64,000 bases of DNA from the NCBI GenBank assembly GCA_025093555.1, contig JAIWNF010000054.1, forward strand, positions 186,001-250,000, written 5' to 3'. This DNA is from Circinella umbellata (lineage: Eukaryota; Mucoromycota; Mucoromycetes; Mucorales; Lichtheimiaceae). The position numbers and the translations under genes are program-made. A model generated the notes under the pieces. It searched no databases. It was given only the letters and a program-made list of their open reading frames with translations, and was not told where the DNA came from. Below are positions 30,271 to 43,285 of this stretch, one piece after another. Position 1 is the stretch's first letter. Each line of letters opens with the position of its first letter.

Positions 30271-33200
30271 CGTTTAAAAGTTGTTTGTAGTTTTTTTTTT
30301 AAAAAAAAAGGGGACTATTATAAATGTACTTTTTGATTAAATGCGCAATTGTTAATTAACACAACCAAAAATGAAACAAAAATAAAGAAAAAAGAGAATA
30401 TAATATTCAGGGGAGCGAGTTAGGATTGTTGTTGTTTAAAATAAAATAACGAAGGTAGGTTTTGTTTTTGAAATAAAAAATAAAAAAAATGAAATGAATT
30501 AATTAATAAAAGAAAGAAAGAGAAAGAGGGAGAAAGAGGGAGAGTTATAGTGTTTAATAATAAAATGGGGCTTTAGGAATTTTATTTTATTTTTTATTTT
30601 TTGAAAGGGATTATATAAAGGAAAGGACAGGCTAGACAAGAGGAGAGAGAGCGGGCGAACAAAGAGAAACGGACGAGTCCGGAAAGAGAAAGCACGAAGG
30701 GGGGAGAGGAATATAGAGAGAGAACTGGCACGATGCAACATAAGCCACACATTAGAATGTGTGTTACCCTATATCATTTTACCTTAACAGCCAACTTCTT
30801 TTCTTCTCTCCCCCCCCCCCAATTTTCTTTCTATTTCTCAGGGACTTGTTTTAATAATAACAATGATAATAAAATCAATTCAATTCATATATGTCTATAT
30901 TTTAAAAAATTCTTTAGATATAAAATGAAATAATTATAATATGGGCAAAACTCCTCCTTTTTTTTATATTTTATATATTTATTGAATTGAGTAACCAAAA
31001 GGTGTTGAGTATTACCTTTTTTTATCGAATAGAAGCAAACACGCATCATACATTACACGTGTATCCAAAAAAAGTCGAGGCTAACGATTTTCTTAGACAA
31101 CTTGAAGTTAACGTAAGCTGAGTAAAAAAAAAAAAAAAGTAGAGCACTTTTTTCCTCAATTACCAATTTTATTCATACATTCTTTCCGATATTCTATTAT
31201 AATAATCATAGTCGTCACTTTTTGCTCTCAAACATAACAAACTACAATTCGATTAACTTATTTATTTTTCTTGAATAAGAAATAAACTGTCCATATTTCA
31301 TTAGAACATTAAAATAAAAACAGATGTTAATTTCACAAAAAAAGAAAAAAAAAGAAAAAAAAAGAATAGAACAGGATGTGAGCGCGCGCACCTGTGTGTG
31401 TCTGTATAAGTTTACGCACAGTCCAACCAAAAAAAAAACTAATCTTTTTTTTTTTTACTCGCCACAGTTGTTCAGCCTCTTTTTCTCGATTTTACTCCTC
31501 TCATATCCACCATCCCCCCAAAAAAAAAGTTCTCGTTTAATCTAATTTGCTACACCAAATGCGGTGTGCGCCCGCCTACATTCTCTTTTTTGTTTATTTT
31601 TGACGGCGCAACTTGTTTTGAAGTGAGGTGATGACACAGATAATCACTTACATTTCCGTTGGCAGTAATTTTCCTTTTGGTCCTCACATGCTGCGTTGGG
31701 TAAGAAAAAGGTGACACGAATCTTTTTTTAGTAACATTGCATCGGCCCGCTTGCTCCGATAAGAAGCATCACAAATAGGAGCAGTCAAATAAATTATATA
31801 CTATTATTTTTTGGTAAGGGTTGCCCCCAAAACTATGCATGAAGCCGAGAAAAAGAGCCAAGAATAATTAAAAATTTATATAGTTTGAGCACAATCATTT
31901 ACTACTTGTTAATATACGGCATTCATTTCGGCTGATGATATAATGTAGTTACACACATCAACTAGTATTTCTTTTTCTTGGCTATCGAAAATTATTATAT
32001 TATTTATAAAAAGCGGATCAAAGTTCTAATATATGCTAGTTGAATGCTTTGCTTTGGGTTGCCGATAGAAATACACTTTTTATATATCTTTTCGTTGTAT
32101 GAATGTCTTGTTTCTATATATTTTCTTCTACCAATAAAATAGCAACTATTTCCGGAACAGATGCCGTTCGTTGGTGTAAAGTGAAACGAAGCACGCTTGA
32201 TGCATCTGCTAACCCTTGGATTATTCTCCGATGATAACATTTTCTATTCAATTGCTTTGAAAAATATATCACTCTGGTCATCGCGCTTGAGTCAGTTTTC
32301 TTATTCCAGCCTTTTTTTATTAATAGTTTGAAATTCAGCCTCTAACGCTGTAATGTAATAAGAAAGTGAGTTATTTGCATGACAACATAATCTATACGCA
32401 AGCAAGTTTTTATAACCATGGAAACGAAAAGGGCATTGTCACATTGTTTAGGAACGGAGCGCAGCTTTCCTAAAGTTCATCCATCATTAAATACATATAA
32501 TATTCAATACTGCAGCTGATCAATCCCTATTGAAAGAATCATAAACTATGCACAGAATTTTTATAGTCTTTATATATATATATCTTCTGATACAGGGTAG
32601 GCATGATATCTGGTATTTCTTTGCAATCCCCAATGTATGCATATACAGAAAAAATTAACGAATAACATACTTTTTTTTCGCGTCGTATGGACTAACATTG
32701 ATTAGCAAAATAGAAAAGATTCTTAACAACAACAATATATGCGAATGTGAAAAAAAGAGCTAGAAATAACCAAGTGTACACTCGAGATAATGATCGTCTT
32801 TTCTTTTTTAAGCAGCTTTTAGATCACTACATAAAAACAATATAATTTTTCGAAAATAGATGCAGTCTACTTAGATGTTAAAAGATTGCTGTACCAGCAT
32901 GCATGATGCATATTTTTCTCCTTTACTCTTTTTTTTATTAAGCTCATCTAAGGGTCTGCGTACATATTATATGATGCGAGCTATTCATCTATGTCTATTA
33001 TTATAGCAGACGCTCGAGCTAACTTCTAAAATACCACATACCATTTTGATCTTCAGGAACAACGTGGCTGCTCTTTATACTATTTTTTTTTTCAAACAAT
33101 AAAATCATCGTGAATATATACCACATTTTAAAGCTATACTATATTCAAGGTTCACAATGAATTCTCAGTTGACCTGCATATACCCCTCTTTTTAATTATT

Positions 33201-36055
33201 AGGTATTATATTGATATTAGTTTTATTTGAATCCATAGTCCATCTCCACGAATAAGATTTGACTCCATGGTCACATACCCCTCAAAACAATAAAATACAT
33301 ATGTATCTTTTCTTTGCCTGGATATTAAAGCAACAAGGTCACACTTTGAATCAAAATGTATTTCCACCTATGCAGTAAAATGCCAGAGTAGATCATAAAA
33401 AGAAGAAACGGGGTAACCTGAAGATACAGGAGTTTATCAGAGTAATCATCTTATATACATGCTACATTGGCTCTAAATACATATACTTATTCGAGGGGTG
33501 CGTTGGAAATGGGGCATGGGTAGATTTGCACCAACGTTTCTATTATTAACTCAAATGATTACTTTACATCATGTGATTAGCAATCACTTTGCTCTATTTT
33601 TTAATATAAAATTTAATAACAGGTTTTGCAATGTTCACAGTCATCTATCGAACGCTTATAAAATTCGAGTATAACTAATTACTTATAAGGTAGTATAGAT
33701 ATACATTACTTAATAATTCTACATGATACAAAAATGGTAATAGTGTTTTATATTCGGATATATTAAGCAGTGACAGTATGAGTAAATAAAATTTGTTCTT
33801 ATACAATAAAAATGTGATGGGAATATATGATAAAAAAACCATCAATGTACTAGGTATAAATATTACACTATCTTTTATAATGAAACTGTGCTCTACTTAT
33901 GATAATGAATAGATGCAACTTAAAAGAGTTCAGTACCTGATACTGTTACAGTCAGCATATTGTAGTCGAATGTATAAAAATGCCAAAGCGGCAAGAAAAA
34001 AATTGGAAACTAAAATAAAGTAACAATCATTGTATAAAGAGTCAAGGAAATAAATAGACTATAAATTATATCAAAGATAACATTTATAGGCTATTAGTAG
34101 TAATGAGAAAAGCCAAGACTGATGTTGCCATATATAAGCAAAATGACAAAGCGAGGAGTATGTTCATGTTTGTACCAATACAGTACACCGCTTTTAAAGT
34201 GGTTAAAACATAAGCAAAAGTTGTTATTATTTAAACATAAGAGCTAATCAAAGAAAAAGCAGCTCTTATCACTTCCAAGGTATTGACGTACAAAATAATG
34301 GTTTTTATAGACAATTCCCGTTAAATCCATATCCGTGAATTTTCACACCTCATTAACTTCATCAAATATCAAGGAATGGTAAGAAGCTTTTCGAGAGGCA
34401 TTGAATTCTTTAACGGATATAATAAAAAAACTACTTATGTATTAAATATAAGAATTGCAATTAAATTAGTATATAGATTGGGTTGCTTTTTTATCACGCC
34501 TCTTGCATGCTTTTTCATACGTAAGAGTTTATTTAATATTTATTTTCTTCTTGTTTTTCTCTCTTTAAGCCTTTGAATACGTATTGTACTAATATATGAT
34601 GCCTCAAACAGATCGAACTCATTTTAACCCACAATGCTATTGATCACTTTGTCATGGTTCATGGGCTAAGTTTTTTCTTATGTATCAGCCCGAATACTAT
34701 ACTACTCAGCTGTCAATCTAACGTTAGATTTAAATACTGTCATTGTGTTTTGGTATGTATAGAGCAAAAATATAGAGAAATTGGAAAAAAGGGAGTTATA
34801 CAAAAATAAATTATCTCTGCACCTCTTGGGACTATTTATAGTTTTTTCTTACCCCAAAAAAAGTTATAGATATGCGCAAATAAGAACAAGAAATAGTTGA
34901 AAAATGCGTTATGAACAAACACATATAAATAATCTATTAAATAATACATATTTTGATACATTGAATGATATACATTAGTGAGCTGAAGTATTCATAGTAC
35001 CCGTTAATTTTCACACCCCTTTATTTTCACAAAAAAAGATTGAAAAAAAAACTCTACGTATGAACTTAATGGGGATTGTCTATAATAGATTATAATCTAA
35101 ACAACATCCACATTCAATAAAGCAGGAAGCACAGTACGTATGTTTACACAGTACATAATTCTACATCCTTCATAACATTTCTCATAGAAATGTATTCAAT
35201 ACTACGTATTTATCTACTTTCTATACTGTATGTCATATTCTTAATGACAGTATCAAACTACACAACAATTTAAATTGTACATTACCTTTTCTATTATCAA
35301 CAAAAAAAAAGAAAAACAAGTACGTTGTACCATTTAATTTTACTAGAATTACTTAAAAGTGGAACCTCATACATGACGGACATATCTTTTAAAGAGGAGT
35401 GCAGCAAAACCCCGTTTTTTGCACACTTTTTGATTTTTGCACTACTTTCGAGCCAAATCCTACCTATGCAAAAAATTGGGTTCAACTGTACATCTTATTA
35501 TTATTTATTATTGTGTACAAGATGTTGATAATATAAATGTACGTTTAAAATTTTGGTTTCTATTATAAACTATATTTTATAACCCGGAAACTATTAAGAC
35601 GTACTAGTTAAAACGACAAAATAAAAAGGTAGTAAGTAAAAAAGAAACCTATTGGAACAAGGAAGGTTTTAAAAGAGACAAAACAATCATAATTAGGAGT
35701 TTTCGGTATTTATATAATAGAGATCGGAGAGAAAGTTAAAAGATGCTAAAAGTAATTGAAGTAGCAAGAAAAAGAAAATAAGTGTAGATATAGATATAGG
35801 TACAAAAAGATTTATGTATAAGAATAATAAGCAGAGTGAGGGAAAGCTCGGTAGAATACTCAGATTGTTCTTGAAGGATGATCAATTTAGATTTGATGTA
35901 CCAGTGATCAATTAGTGCTTAATGGGTCTATTTGAGAAAATGAGTCTTGTGATACATATTCATAATACATATACATATCACACTTTCTTCTTTGGCTTCT
36001 TTTTCTTTTTTTTTCCTGTATTTTTTATCCAAAAAAGTGAATATATACATTCAAG
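30271..36055. other. 5.8-kb gene desert
   Basis: The longest stretch without a gene. The first about 500 bp, rich in GA tracts, likely contain the 5' leader and promoter of the Zn2Cys6 gene. Beyond that I see A/T runs, a short GC-alternating tract (GCGCGCGC at about 31382), and the TA-flanked inverted-repeat element listed separately. Open frames are short and not conserved-looking. Confidence 0.5.
34308..35082. mobile_element. Non-autonomous DNA element with TA-flanked terminal inverted repeats
   Basis: The left end reads TAGACAATTCCCGTTAA and the right end is its imperfect complement (TTAATGGGGATTGTCTA); over 25 bp the two ends differ at four positions, all transitions. Both ends abut the dinucleotide TA (34306-34307 and 35083-35084), the target duplication typical of Tc1/mariner elements. 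The 775-bp interior has no transposase frame. Just inside each end lie similar GTGAATTTTCACACC-like words, probably subterminal binding sites. Confidence 0.6.
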
Positions 36056-37760
36056 ATGCCCTATAAAGAATCATTAATTTCAGTAAAAGGATATACATGT
36101 TCTATAAAGGTTAAACTCAATAACAAACAGGAACACGTAGTATATTATGATAATGAATCAACAGCATTAATATCATCCTCTATGTATTATAAATACAACA
36201 ATCCAGTTTATTATAATCAGCAACAAACACAACAGCAAGCACTTGAATCTTACTTTTCTTATTTTCGTTGCATTACTTCTCCCAATATTTATTACTAACA
36301 TTGGAAGGGCGGTTACAGCCTCTTCCGTTAGACATTTGACATATATGATGCTTTTAATACTACTATTACCACTTCATTTTGTTATATTAACACACATTAA
36401 TATGTTCAGTAGGTGACAATAATAAACTGGCTAAATAAACTACTTATAAAATATAGGGAGCACAAGAACTTGCTTGTATGTCTCTTGCCCATATAATCGA
36501 ACTGTATACCTTCGCTTCTCTTTCCCTTGGAATGTGTTACATTTTGGATACGTTGTGTGGTCAATCTTGGACAAGTGTCATTGATAAAAAGATTATTGGA
36601 ATCCAACTTCAACGTGGACTTTTTATTTATTTCGTCTTAGTACTTCCAATTGTCATCATTTGGGGTCTTTCACTCATCATGTTACAAAATATAAAATTCG
36701 TGGGTCCAGATACCGTGGTACTATATGCGGGTGATATCTTACAACCATTATATTGTTTTTATCAAATGACGAGAACCTTGACAAAATTAGATGATCTCTT
36801 TTTCTACTGCTAATAATATTATAAATAATAATAGGTACTTACTTGTTATTTAACATACCAGGAAATTTATCCTTTGCAGTAGCTTATATGATTGCTGCTT
36901 ATTTACGAGCCCAAGGTATCATGCGTGTTGTCGTCTATGTTACAGCTTTCGCATTTCCAGTCACGGTAACTTTAAATTACATTTTGGTAGGAGGTACAAG
37001 CTTTAACCTCGGTGTTGCAGGGGCATCTGTATCTGAGTCAATGGGCTCTATTATTCTGTGTGCTTATACCATTGGCTATAGTTATTGGATTGTTGGGTCT
37101 GAAGGAGGAGGTTGGGGTGGCGGGACCCGACAATGTTTACATGGATGCATGCCCACCCTAAAACTTTTAGTTCCGAGTACATTTTTACAATTAATTCAAA
37201 TAGCTACACCTCAACTAGTTTCTCTTGTCGCATCCTACTTTGGTACAGCTGCATTAGGCGCATTTTTTATATTACTACAAACAAATCCAATCTTCTTGTC
37301 ACTCGCTTTTTCATTGAGGCATGCGATGATCACACGAATCGGTAATCTAATGGGTAAAGGCTCCTTGGTCTAAGCAAAGCGTTCGATAGTGGTAGCAAGC
37401 AACTTCGCTTTTACTACTGGTATGATATGTGCAACAGTATTGTTTTCATGCCGATCCATATATCCGGCGATTTATACAAATGATGATGAAGTGGCATAGA
37501 TTATTTTCAAAACATTACCTACAGTTGCTTTGTTTCAGATTATTGGTAGCTTGAGCTATTGTCAAGTGGGAATTGCATATGGTTTGGGAAGACAACGTCA
37601 AACGGCTATTATAATCCTTTTTTCGTATCCTCTAGTGGGTATCCCTGTGGGTTACTTTTGTGCCTTTACACTTGACTGGGATGTTATTGGTCTTTGGGCT
37701 GGTATGATCATGGCTGAATTTGCGGTGACTGTTGCTATTTTTTTTATTTATACAAGCTAG
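36056..37760 (+). pseudogene. Decayed MATE transporter paralogue
   Basis: Clearly related to the MATE gene at 22.5-24.3 kb. Recognisable pieces: an N-terminal frame 36056-36298, an exon 36457-36730 (GAQELACMSLAHI onward, including LQRGLF), intron 36731-36834, and an exon from 36835 with AYLRAQGIMRVVVYV and YGLGRQRQTAI. The exon starting at 36457 and the phase-1 intron match the intron positions of the intact copy exactly. Two in-frame stops, TAA at 37371-37373 and TAG at 37497-37499, fall at positions where the intact copy has Asp and Gln with no alignment gap. Exon 1 needs a frameshift near 36265 to reach the first membrane helix (LLLPIFITNIG). The frame ends early at 37760. I judge it non-functional. 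Confidence 0.85.
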
Positions 37761-38895
37761 ACTGGGACCTAGAAGTATGTCATATCATAGAACAAGTGAC
37801 AAAAGAAACACAGAGATAAATCTTTCTGTTCTTTAATAAAGTTGGGGCTTCCCAACATAACATGACTTTATTCTTCTATTTACTTCAAATTACAATACCT
37901 GGTATTATCTTAAGAATCTTGTAATATAGAATTTATACCATAATACTTATAATTCATATCAGTTAAACAAGCTACAAAATGATTATAGTGAATTATCACA
38001 CTATTTGCTATAGATGCAAATTTAGGAACAATTAAATTATAGATCAATGTGATTAATGTATACGTATATATCACTTTTTTTTTTCAACACCTTGAAGAGA
38101 CTCTGTTAAGTACAATTATTCATTACAATAATAGCTCTTATTTATCCTGTTTAGTAAAAAGTTATCTATTACTCATTTGATTATTCTATTGACTTTCCAT
38201 TAATATAGAAGCTTACGTATAGAAATCTCTTATAATATACATACTGTAGTCTTGATTTTTGGACACTAATTATTTAAGCATTTTAGCCCCAAGTTTTCAG
38301 ATATTTATACAAATCTTTATATCTGTATAGAAAAAATGCCCACAAATTCAGAAACTACTATACTAGCACACAATTTATTACAACGCTTCTATTTTTTTCA
38401 GTTCTTTTAATAGTTACTCTATTTAACACTCGATTTGGTTTATTATCATGGAAGTAGAAGTCTGTATGAAGGAGAATAAACAAAAATCTATCACAGCAGT
38501 TTTTGATTAATTTAATTTAAAATTGTATAGCTACTAAATATATATATATAGTTGTATTATCTCTATTATATTATACTACATTGTTGTATATATATATATA
38601 TATATATTGAACAGTCATTATTAACGCTGGCTATCTAATTAATTATTGAGTATATGGAACGCATGTATTTTTATAATTCATTTCCCAAATTTATGTGCGC
38701 TATCTCAATTCTCAGTTATTAGTGGTTTAGTGTAACAGTATATTCTTAAATTTTTAAAACATAATGTGGTATTTTTGTCTGTGACCTCTAAAAAAAATTG
38801 AAATGGTAAGCCTTAAAAAATAAATATAATATATACGCACGCACCCACATATAATCTCTCTTTTGGAACAATAACTTTTTTTTATTTTTGTGGGG
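37761..38895. other. Intergenic region
   Basis: About 1.1 kb of AT-rich DNA with two (TA)n runs near 38541 and 38588; no gene or RNA recognised. Confidence 0.55.
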
Positions 38896-40163
38896 ATGGG
38901 CATACCACTTTGGAAACCTAGAGATGAACCTTCAAAAAAAGATTCAATACCTATACGAACACCTTTTACTATAACGGGTCGGTCACGTAATATTAATAAT
39001 AATAATCATACCAGCATTTTAACGAACAATAATAATAATCGAAATAGCAGTAATGTTACCAATAACCGAACTAGAGCCGTAGCGGCCATGCGTCGCTATT
39101 ATAATAATAATCAATCGAACAGTAGCAGCATAAGAAGAACTAGTACCAGTCCAGTAGCAACAACAACAACAGCAAGGGGTAATGATAATAACAATAACAG
39201 CAATAATAATAATAATAATAATAACGGTAATGAATCACCATTGGATAATTTAGAACGTATTGTACAGCGTCGATTTGAAGAAAAAGAAGATTTGTTAAAA
39301 CAATTGGAATTTACGGCATCATTATTGGATCAGTTTTTAACAGCACGATCCGGGTTTGAATCTTCATTATTACCTACACTTACAGAAGGTAAAAAAAAAA
39401 AGCAACAGGTCTTTTATTTTATATGTATAAGTATAGTATTTTTGATATATGTGTGTAATGCAATATATATAGCTGCTCATACATAGTGTATTATTATTTA
39501 GAACTTCCTTCTATATTATCTACAGTCAGTAGAACATATGAAGAACCTGAGACTCAGGTTATGAGACAGTTTGCTGAGCATGTAATTCAACAACCTCCTC
39601 ATGCTATGCGACTTCAAATTTTGGACGGTGATATTGCAGCAGTTCATCGGCGTATTCGTGAACAATTAAGTATGTTCCGTAATAACGGTACAACAAGAGG
39701 GGGTGGTCGATCTCTTGTTCAATCTCCACCACCTCCATCTCCACCTCAGCTATCATTATCTCGACAACAACTAGTACAACAACAACTACAACTAGTACAA
39801 CAACAACTACGACGACAACAACATAATCAATCACCTGCGACAGCTTTAAGAGTACAACAAGCATCTGCTGCTGTTGCAGCTGCAGCACAACAACAATTAA
39901 CACATAGACAGCAGCAAAGGCGGCAACAACTATTACAGCAACAACTATTATTACAACAACAACAACAACAGCAACAACAGCAATCAGTACAAGCTGTTGC
40001 AAATGCTAATATTGGTGCCAGTACTTTCACTACCGCAGTAACTAGTAGCAATAATCAAAGCCCACGACGGGAAACTGAATTCGAATTAAGTGATGAAATA
40101 TTAAGATCGTTATTAGAACGACGTCTTTCATCCGCATCCTCCTCTTCATCATCATCTACTTAA
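38896..40163 (+). CDS. Asn/Gln-rich protein of unknown function
   Basis: Two exons, 38896-39388 and 39502-40163, joined at a phase-1 GTAAAA...TTTAG intron; 384 residues from the first ATG. Not recognised as a known family. The N-terminus MGIPLWKPRDEPSKKD is followed by Asn/Ser/Arg-rich low complexity, then an ordered helical segment from NLERIVQRRFEEKEDLL to the intron, and, across the junction, EPETQVMRQFAEHVI and LDGDIAAVHRRIREQLSMF, likely coiled coil. The C-terminal half is Pro and Gln-rich with a Gln9 run, ending with FELSDEILRSLLERRL and a Ser tail. The conserved-looking helices are worth a profile search. Antisense Val/Cys-rich frames across the CAA repeats are artefacts. Confidence 0.65.
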
Positions 40164-40618
40164 CTATCATATTATATATATATTTATATACTTATATACA
40201 ATTCATCTATTCACTTTTTTCATCCCCCCAAACAGCAACCAGATTTAACTAACAAATTGATTGATACCCCTAGTCTTTCCTTTCTTTATTTCTTTTCTCT
40301 TTTCTCCTTTTTCTTTTTTCTTTTTTCTTTCAAATCAAAGCATACAAACTTGAATACCATATAATACAGTTCATTTATTCTTCTTTTACAATTTGTATAT
40401 AATAGCATGTGTATATATGGATAAGAGGTTGGATTCAGCGATGATTGTTTAAGGGGGAGAAAAAGGGGGGAGGGTATGGGGGTAGACAAAATAGATTATG
40501 GGATACGATTTAAAATTCTCGAAAAAGAACAAGAAAGCAAAAAAAAAAAGAAGTGAAAAAGAGAAAGGGACGTTTTAAGGATGTGTCAATTTAGGTAGAT
40601 GTGGGGGAATCATTATTG

Positions 40619-43285
40619 TTAATTAATAAACTCTTCGGCCGAATATACCACTACATTATCATCCAAATGGACATTATTCTTTGTTGAAGCTGAAGATGAC
40701 TTGGATTCTTCTTGCCAATCGTTTGTAGCTTTATTGCGGTGGGTAGATTCTTCTTGCTTCCAGCCATTGACAATCTTATTGGGATGATCGGATGACGATT
40801 CTTCTGTCCAGCCGCCTACAACCTTGTTAGGATGAGCAGAAGATTCTTCTGTCCAACCATTAACGACCTTATTAGAATGTTTTGATTCTTCTTGTTTCCA
40901 ACCGTTAACAACCTTGTTAGGGTGAGCAGAGGATTCTTCTGTCCAGCCACCGACTACTTTATTAGGATGTTTGGATTCTTCTTGCTTCCATCCGTTAACA
41001 ACCTTGTTAGGATGAGCCGACGATTCTTCTGTCCATCCGTTAACAACCTTGTTAGGATGATTGGACTCCTTTTGAGTCCAGCCGTTGACGATCTTATTCA
41101 AGTGATCAGATGATTCTTCTGTCCAGCCACCTACAACCTTATTAGGATGCTCAGAGGATTCTTCTGTCCAACCGCCTACTACCTTATTAGGATGCTTTGA
41201 TTCTTCTTGTTTCCAGCCATTAACAACCTTGTTAGGATGAGCCGATGATTCTTCTGTCCATCCGCCTACAACCTTGTTAGGATGATTGGACTCCTTTTGG
41301 GTCCAGCCGTTGACGATCTTATTTAAGTGATCAGATGATTCTTCTGTCCAGCCACCTACAACCTTATTAGGATGCTCAGAGGATTCTTCTGTCCAACCGC
41401 CTACAACCTTGTTGGGATGAGTCGACTCCTTTTGAGTCCAACCGTTGACAATCTTATTTAAGTGATCAGATGATTCTTCGGTCCAGCCACCTACAACTTT
41501 GTTTGGATGATCGGAGGCTTCTTCTGTCCATCCATTAACAGCCTTATTTGAATGTTCATAGTCATCATGAACGAATTCAATTTCCTCTGCTTGCCATTGA
41601 CCCACATTCGAATGATCGGGTAAATCATCACTATGTGAGGTATCTTCTTCAGCTACCCATCCACCTTGAGCTACATTGGCATGAGCTGAGATTTCTTCAG
41701 GTTTATCTTCAATTTCTTGAGCAATCCAGGCGCCCACATTGGAATGATCAAACGGTTCCTTTGATGATGTGGAATCTAAACTATCAATTTCAGACCAAGT
41801 TTTATCATTAAGATGATGAAGGGCGGAAGGATCTACTTCTTCTTCTTCCCATTGACCTTCATTCGTATGGTCCATAATATTGCTACTTTCATCCACCCAT
41901 TGATTGACAGGAGCAGGCAATTCTTCCATCACCCAATCGCTATCACCCTCCGCATTATTCGTAGAAGATCCTACTGTTATTGATTGTTCGCCACCATTGC
42001 CTTGGAAAAAGGGTGAATTGTCATGTTCACCATTTTGACGAGTAAGGTGATCTAATTCGGCATCCAGATGAGCGTTGGTATGGGTACGATTATCTTTATT
42101 AGTAAAGTATTTCTTTTTATCGTCGTCAGAAGAGGATGATGGTTGATTTTGATGTTGTTGTTTTTGAGGAGTAGCTGGCTGCTCAAGTTCTTCTTCCATT
42201 GAATTTTTATGTGTAACAACGTCAGTTTCAGTATCTTTGTTATTGTCGATGTAAGTTTTATATTCCATGTCAAGACTCTAATTTTATTTGTTTATTTCAA
42301 AATATAAATAAAAAATCCAGTTGATTAGTTAATCGTGGTGTAAATAATAATAACAAATAAATAACGTACCTTGATATATGCATCAAATGCTGAAGTTGTT
42401 TCCTCATCGTCATCATCTTCGTCTTCTTCTTCCTTAGATGAAACACCATTATTATGAGATTTTTTTGAATCATCATCTTTATCAACATATTGACCAAGTT
42501 CAGATAACATTTCATTCCAGTGTTTATCATCATGTTCTTGTTCATGTTGTTTTTTATTTTCTTTTTGTTTTGGTGCTTTGCTGATTTTACTTGCTTCAAT
42601 TTGGAAAGGAACGGATTGAACTTGACAAGGATTACTATTACCAATAGTAGTTAATTGAACTTTATATTCACCAGACTTTCCACCATCACCAAGAACAAAA
42701 GGAACATTGGCTGCACCTTTTTCGGAAGCTATAATGATAATATTTGATTTATATGACGGTTAATAAATTATATTAATATTAATCAAAGGTTCCGGATTTA
42801 AAACTTACGAAAAGTATTCAGGTACGAAATAGAATCTTCACCAACCAAAGTTAAATTAACTTGGCTATAAGACGATGGTACATTCCAAGCAATAACATGG
42901 TTTGTATTGTTGTCAAAACTAAGACCTTTTATTTATTTTTTAAATATAAAAAAAAATTGTGTTAGTTTTTATAAATCCAATTTTAGAAATCAAAAGGGTA
43001 ACACCGCTTTTATTAGTTTTTTTTTTTTTTTTTACCTTCACCCGCTGGGTACGTGATGCGAACACCTTAAATAAAATAAAATGAATAATTGTTAACATAA
43101 ATCTTTTATATATATAAATAAAAATAAAGTCTATTAATACCATCACAACTAGCATCAGAAACATCGTTCGAATGTGAAGTATTTGGATTGATTTCGACAA
43201 ACATTGGATTGGCGTGAACAAAGTTGCCAAAGTGCAGTAATAGAGCTGCAGTGGCCGAAAGACTGGCCAACTGTGGAATTTTCAT
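40619..43285 (-). CDS. Secreted Kre9/Knh-like domain protein with long Trp repeat array
   Basis: Five exons, 43285-43141, 43065-43036 (30 nt), 42925-42809, 42728-42370 and 42277-40619, give 769 residues. It begins with a signal peptide (MKIPQLASLSATAALLL, cleavage expected after FVHA). Residues about 50-150 resemble the Kre9/Knh1 N-terminal beta-sandwich of fungal wall proteins: VRITYPAGEGLSF, HVIAWNVPSSYSQVNLTLV, SGEYKVQLTTIG. A Lys/Glu- then Asp/Glu-rich linker leads to a tail of 19 tandem 15-residue units (HPNKVVGGWTEESS type), preceded by four or five diverged units around HxNV-x-GW. No GPI-anchor signal is visible; it ends VVVYSAEEFIN. Likely an extracellular or wall protein; the function of the array is unknown. 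Confidence 0.78.
40701..41556 (-). repeat. 45-bp coding tandem repeat, 19 units
   Basis: Nineteen in-frame 45-bp units, each encoding a His-x-Asn-Lys-x4-Gly-Trp core plus a Glu/Ser-rich end. Variants alternate (VVGGWTEESS, IVNGWTQKES, VVNGWKQEES), and a block of about five units (225 bp) is itself duplicated, which points to recent expansion by unequal exchange. Confidence 0.92.

Noticed and set aside
36056..37760. MATE copy as a functional gene using introns over the stops
   Set aside because: Both stops align without gap to sense codons of the intact paralogue, so removing them would delete conserved membrane segments.
39604..40051. Antisense Val-rich and Cys-rich frames
   Set aside because: They come from CAA/CAG codon repeats of the N/Q-rich protein on the plus strand.
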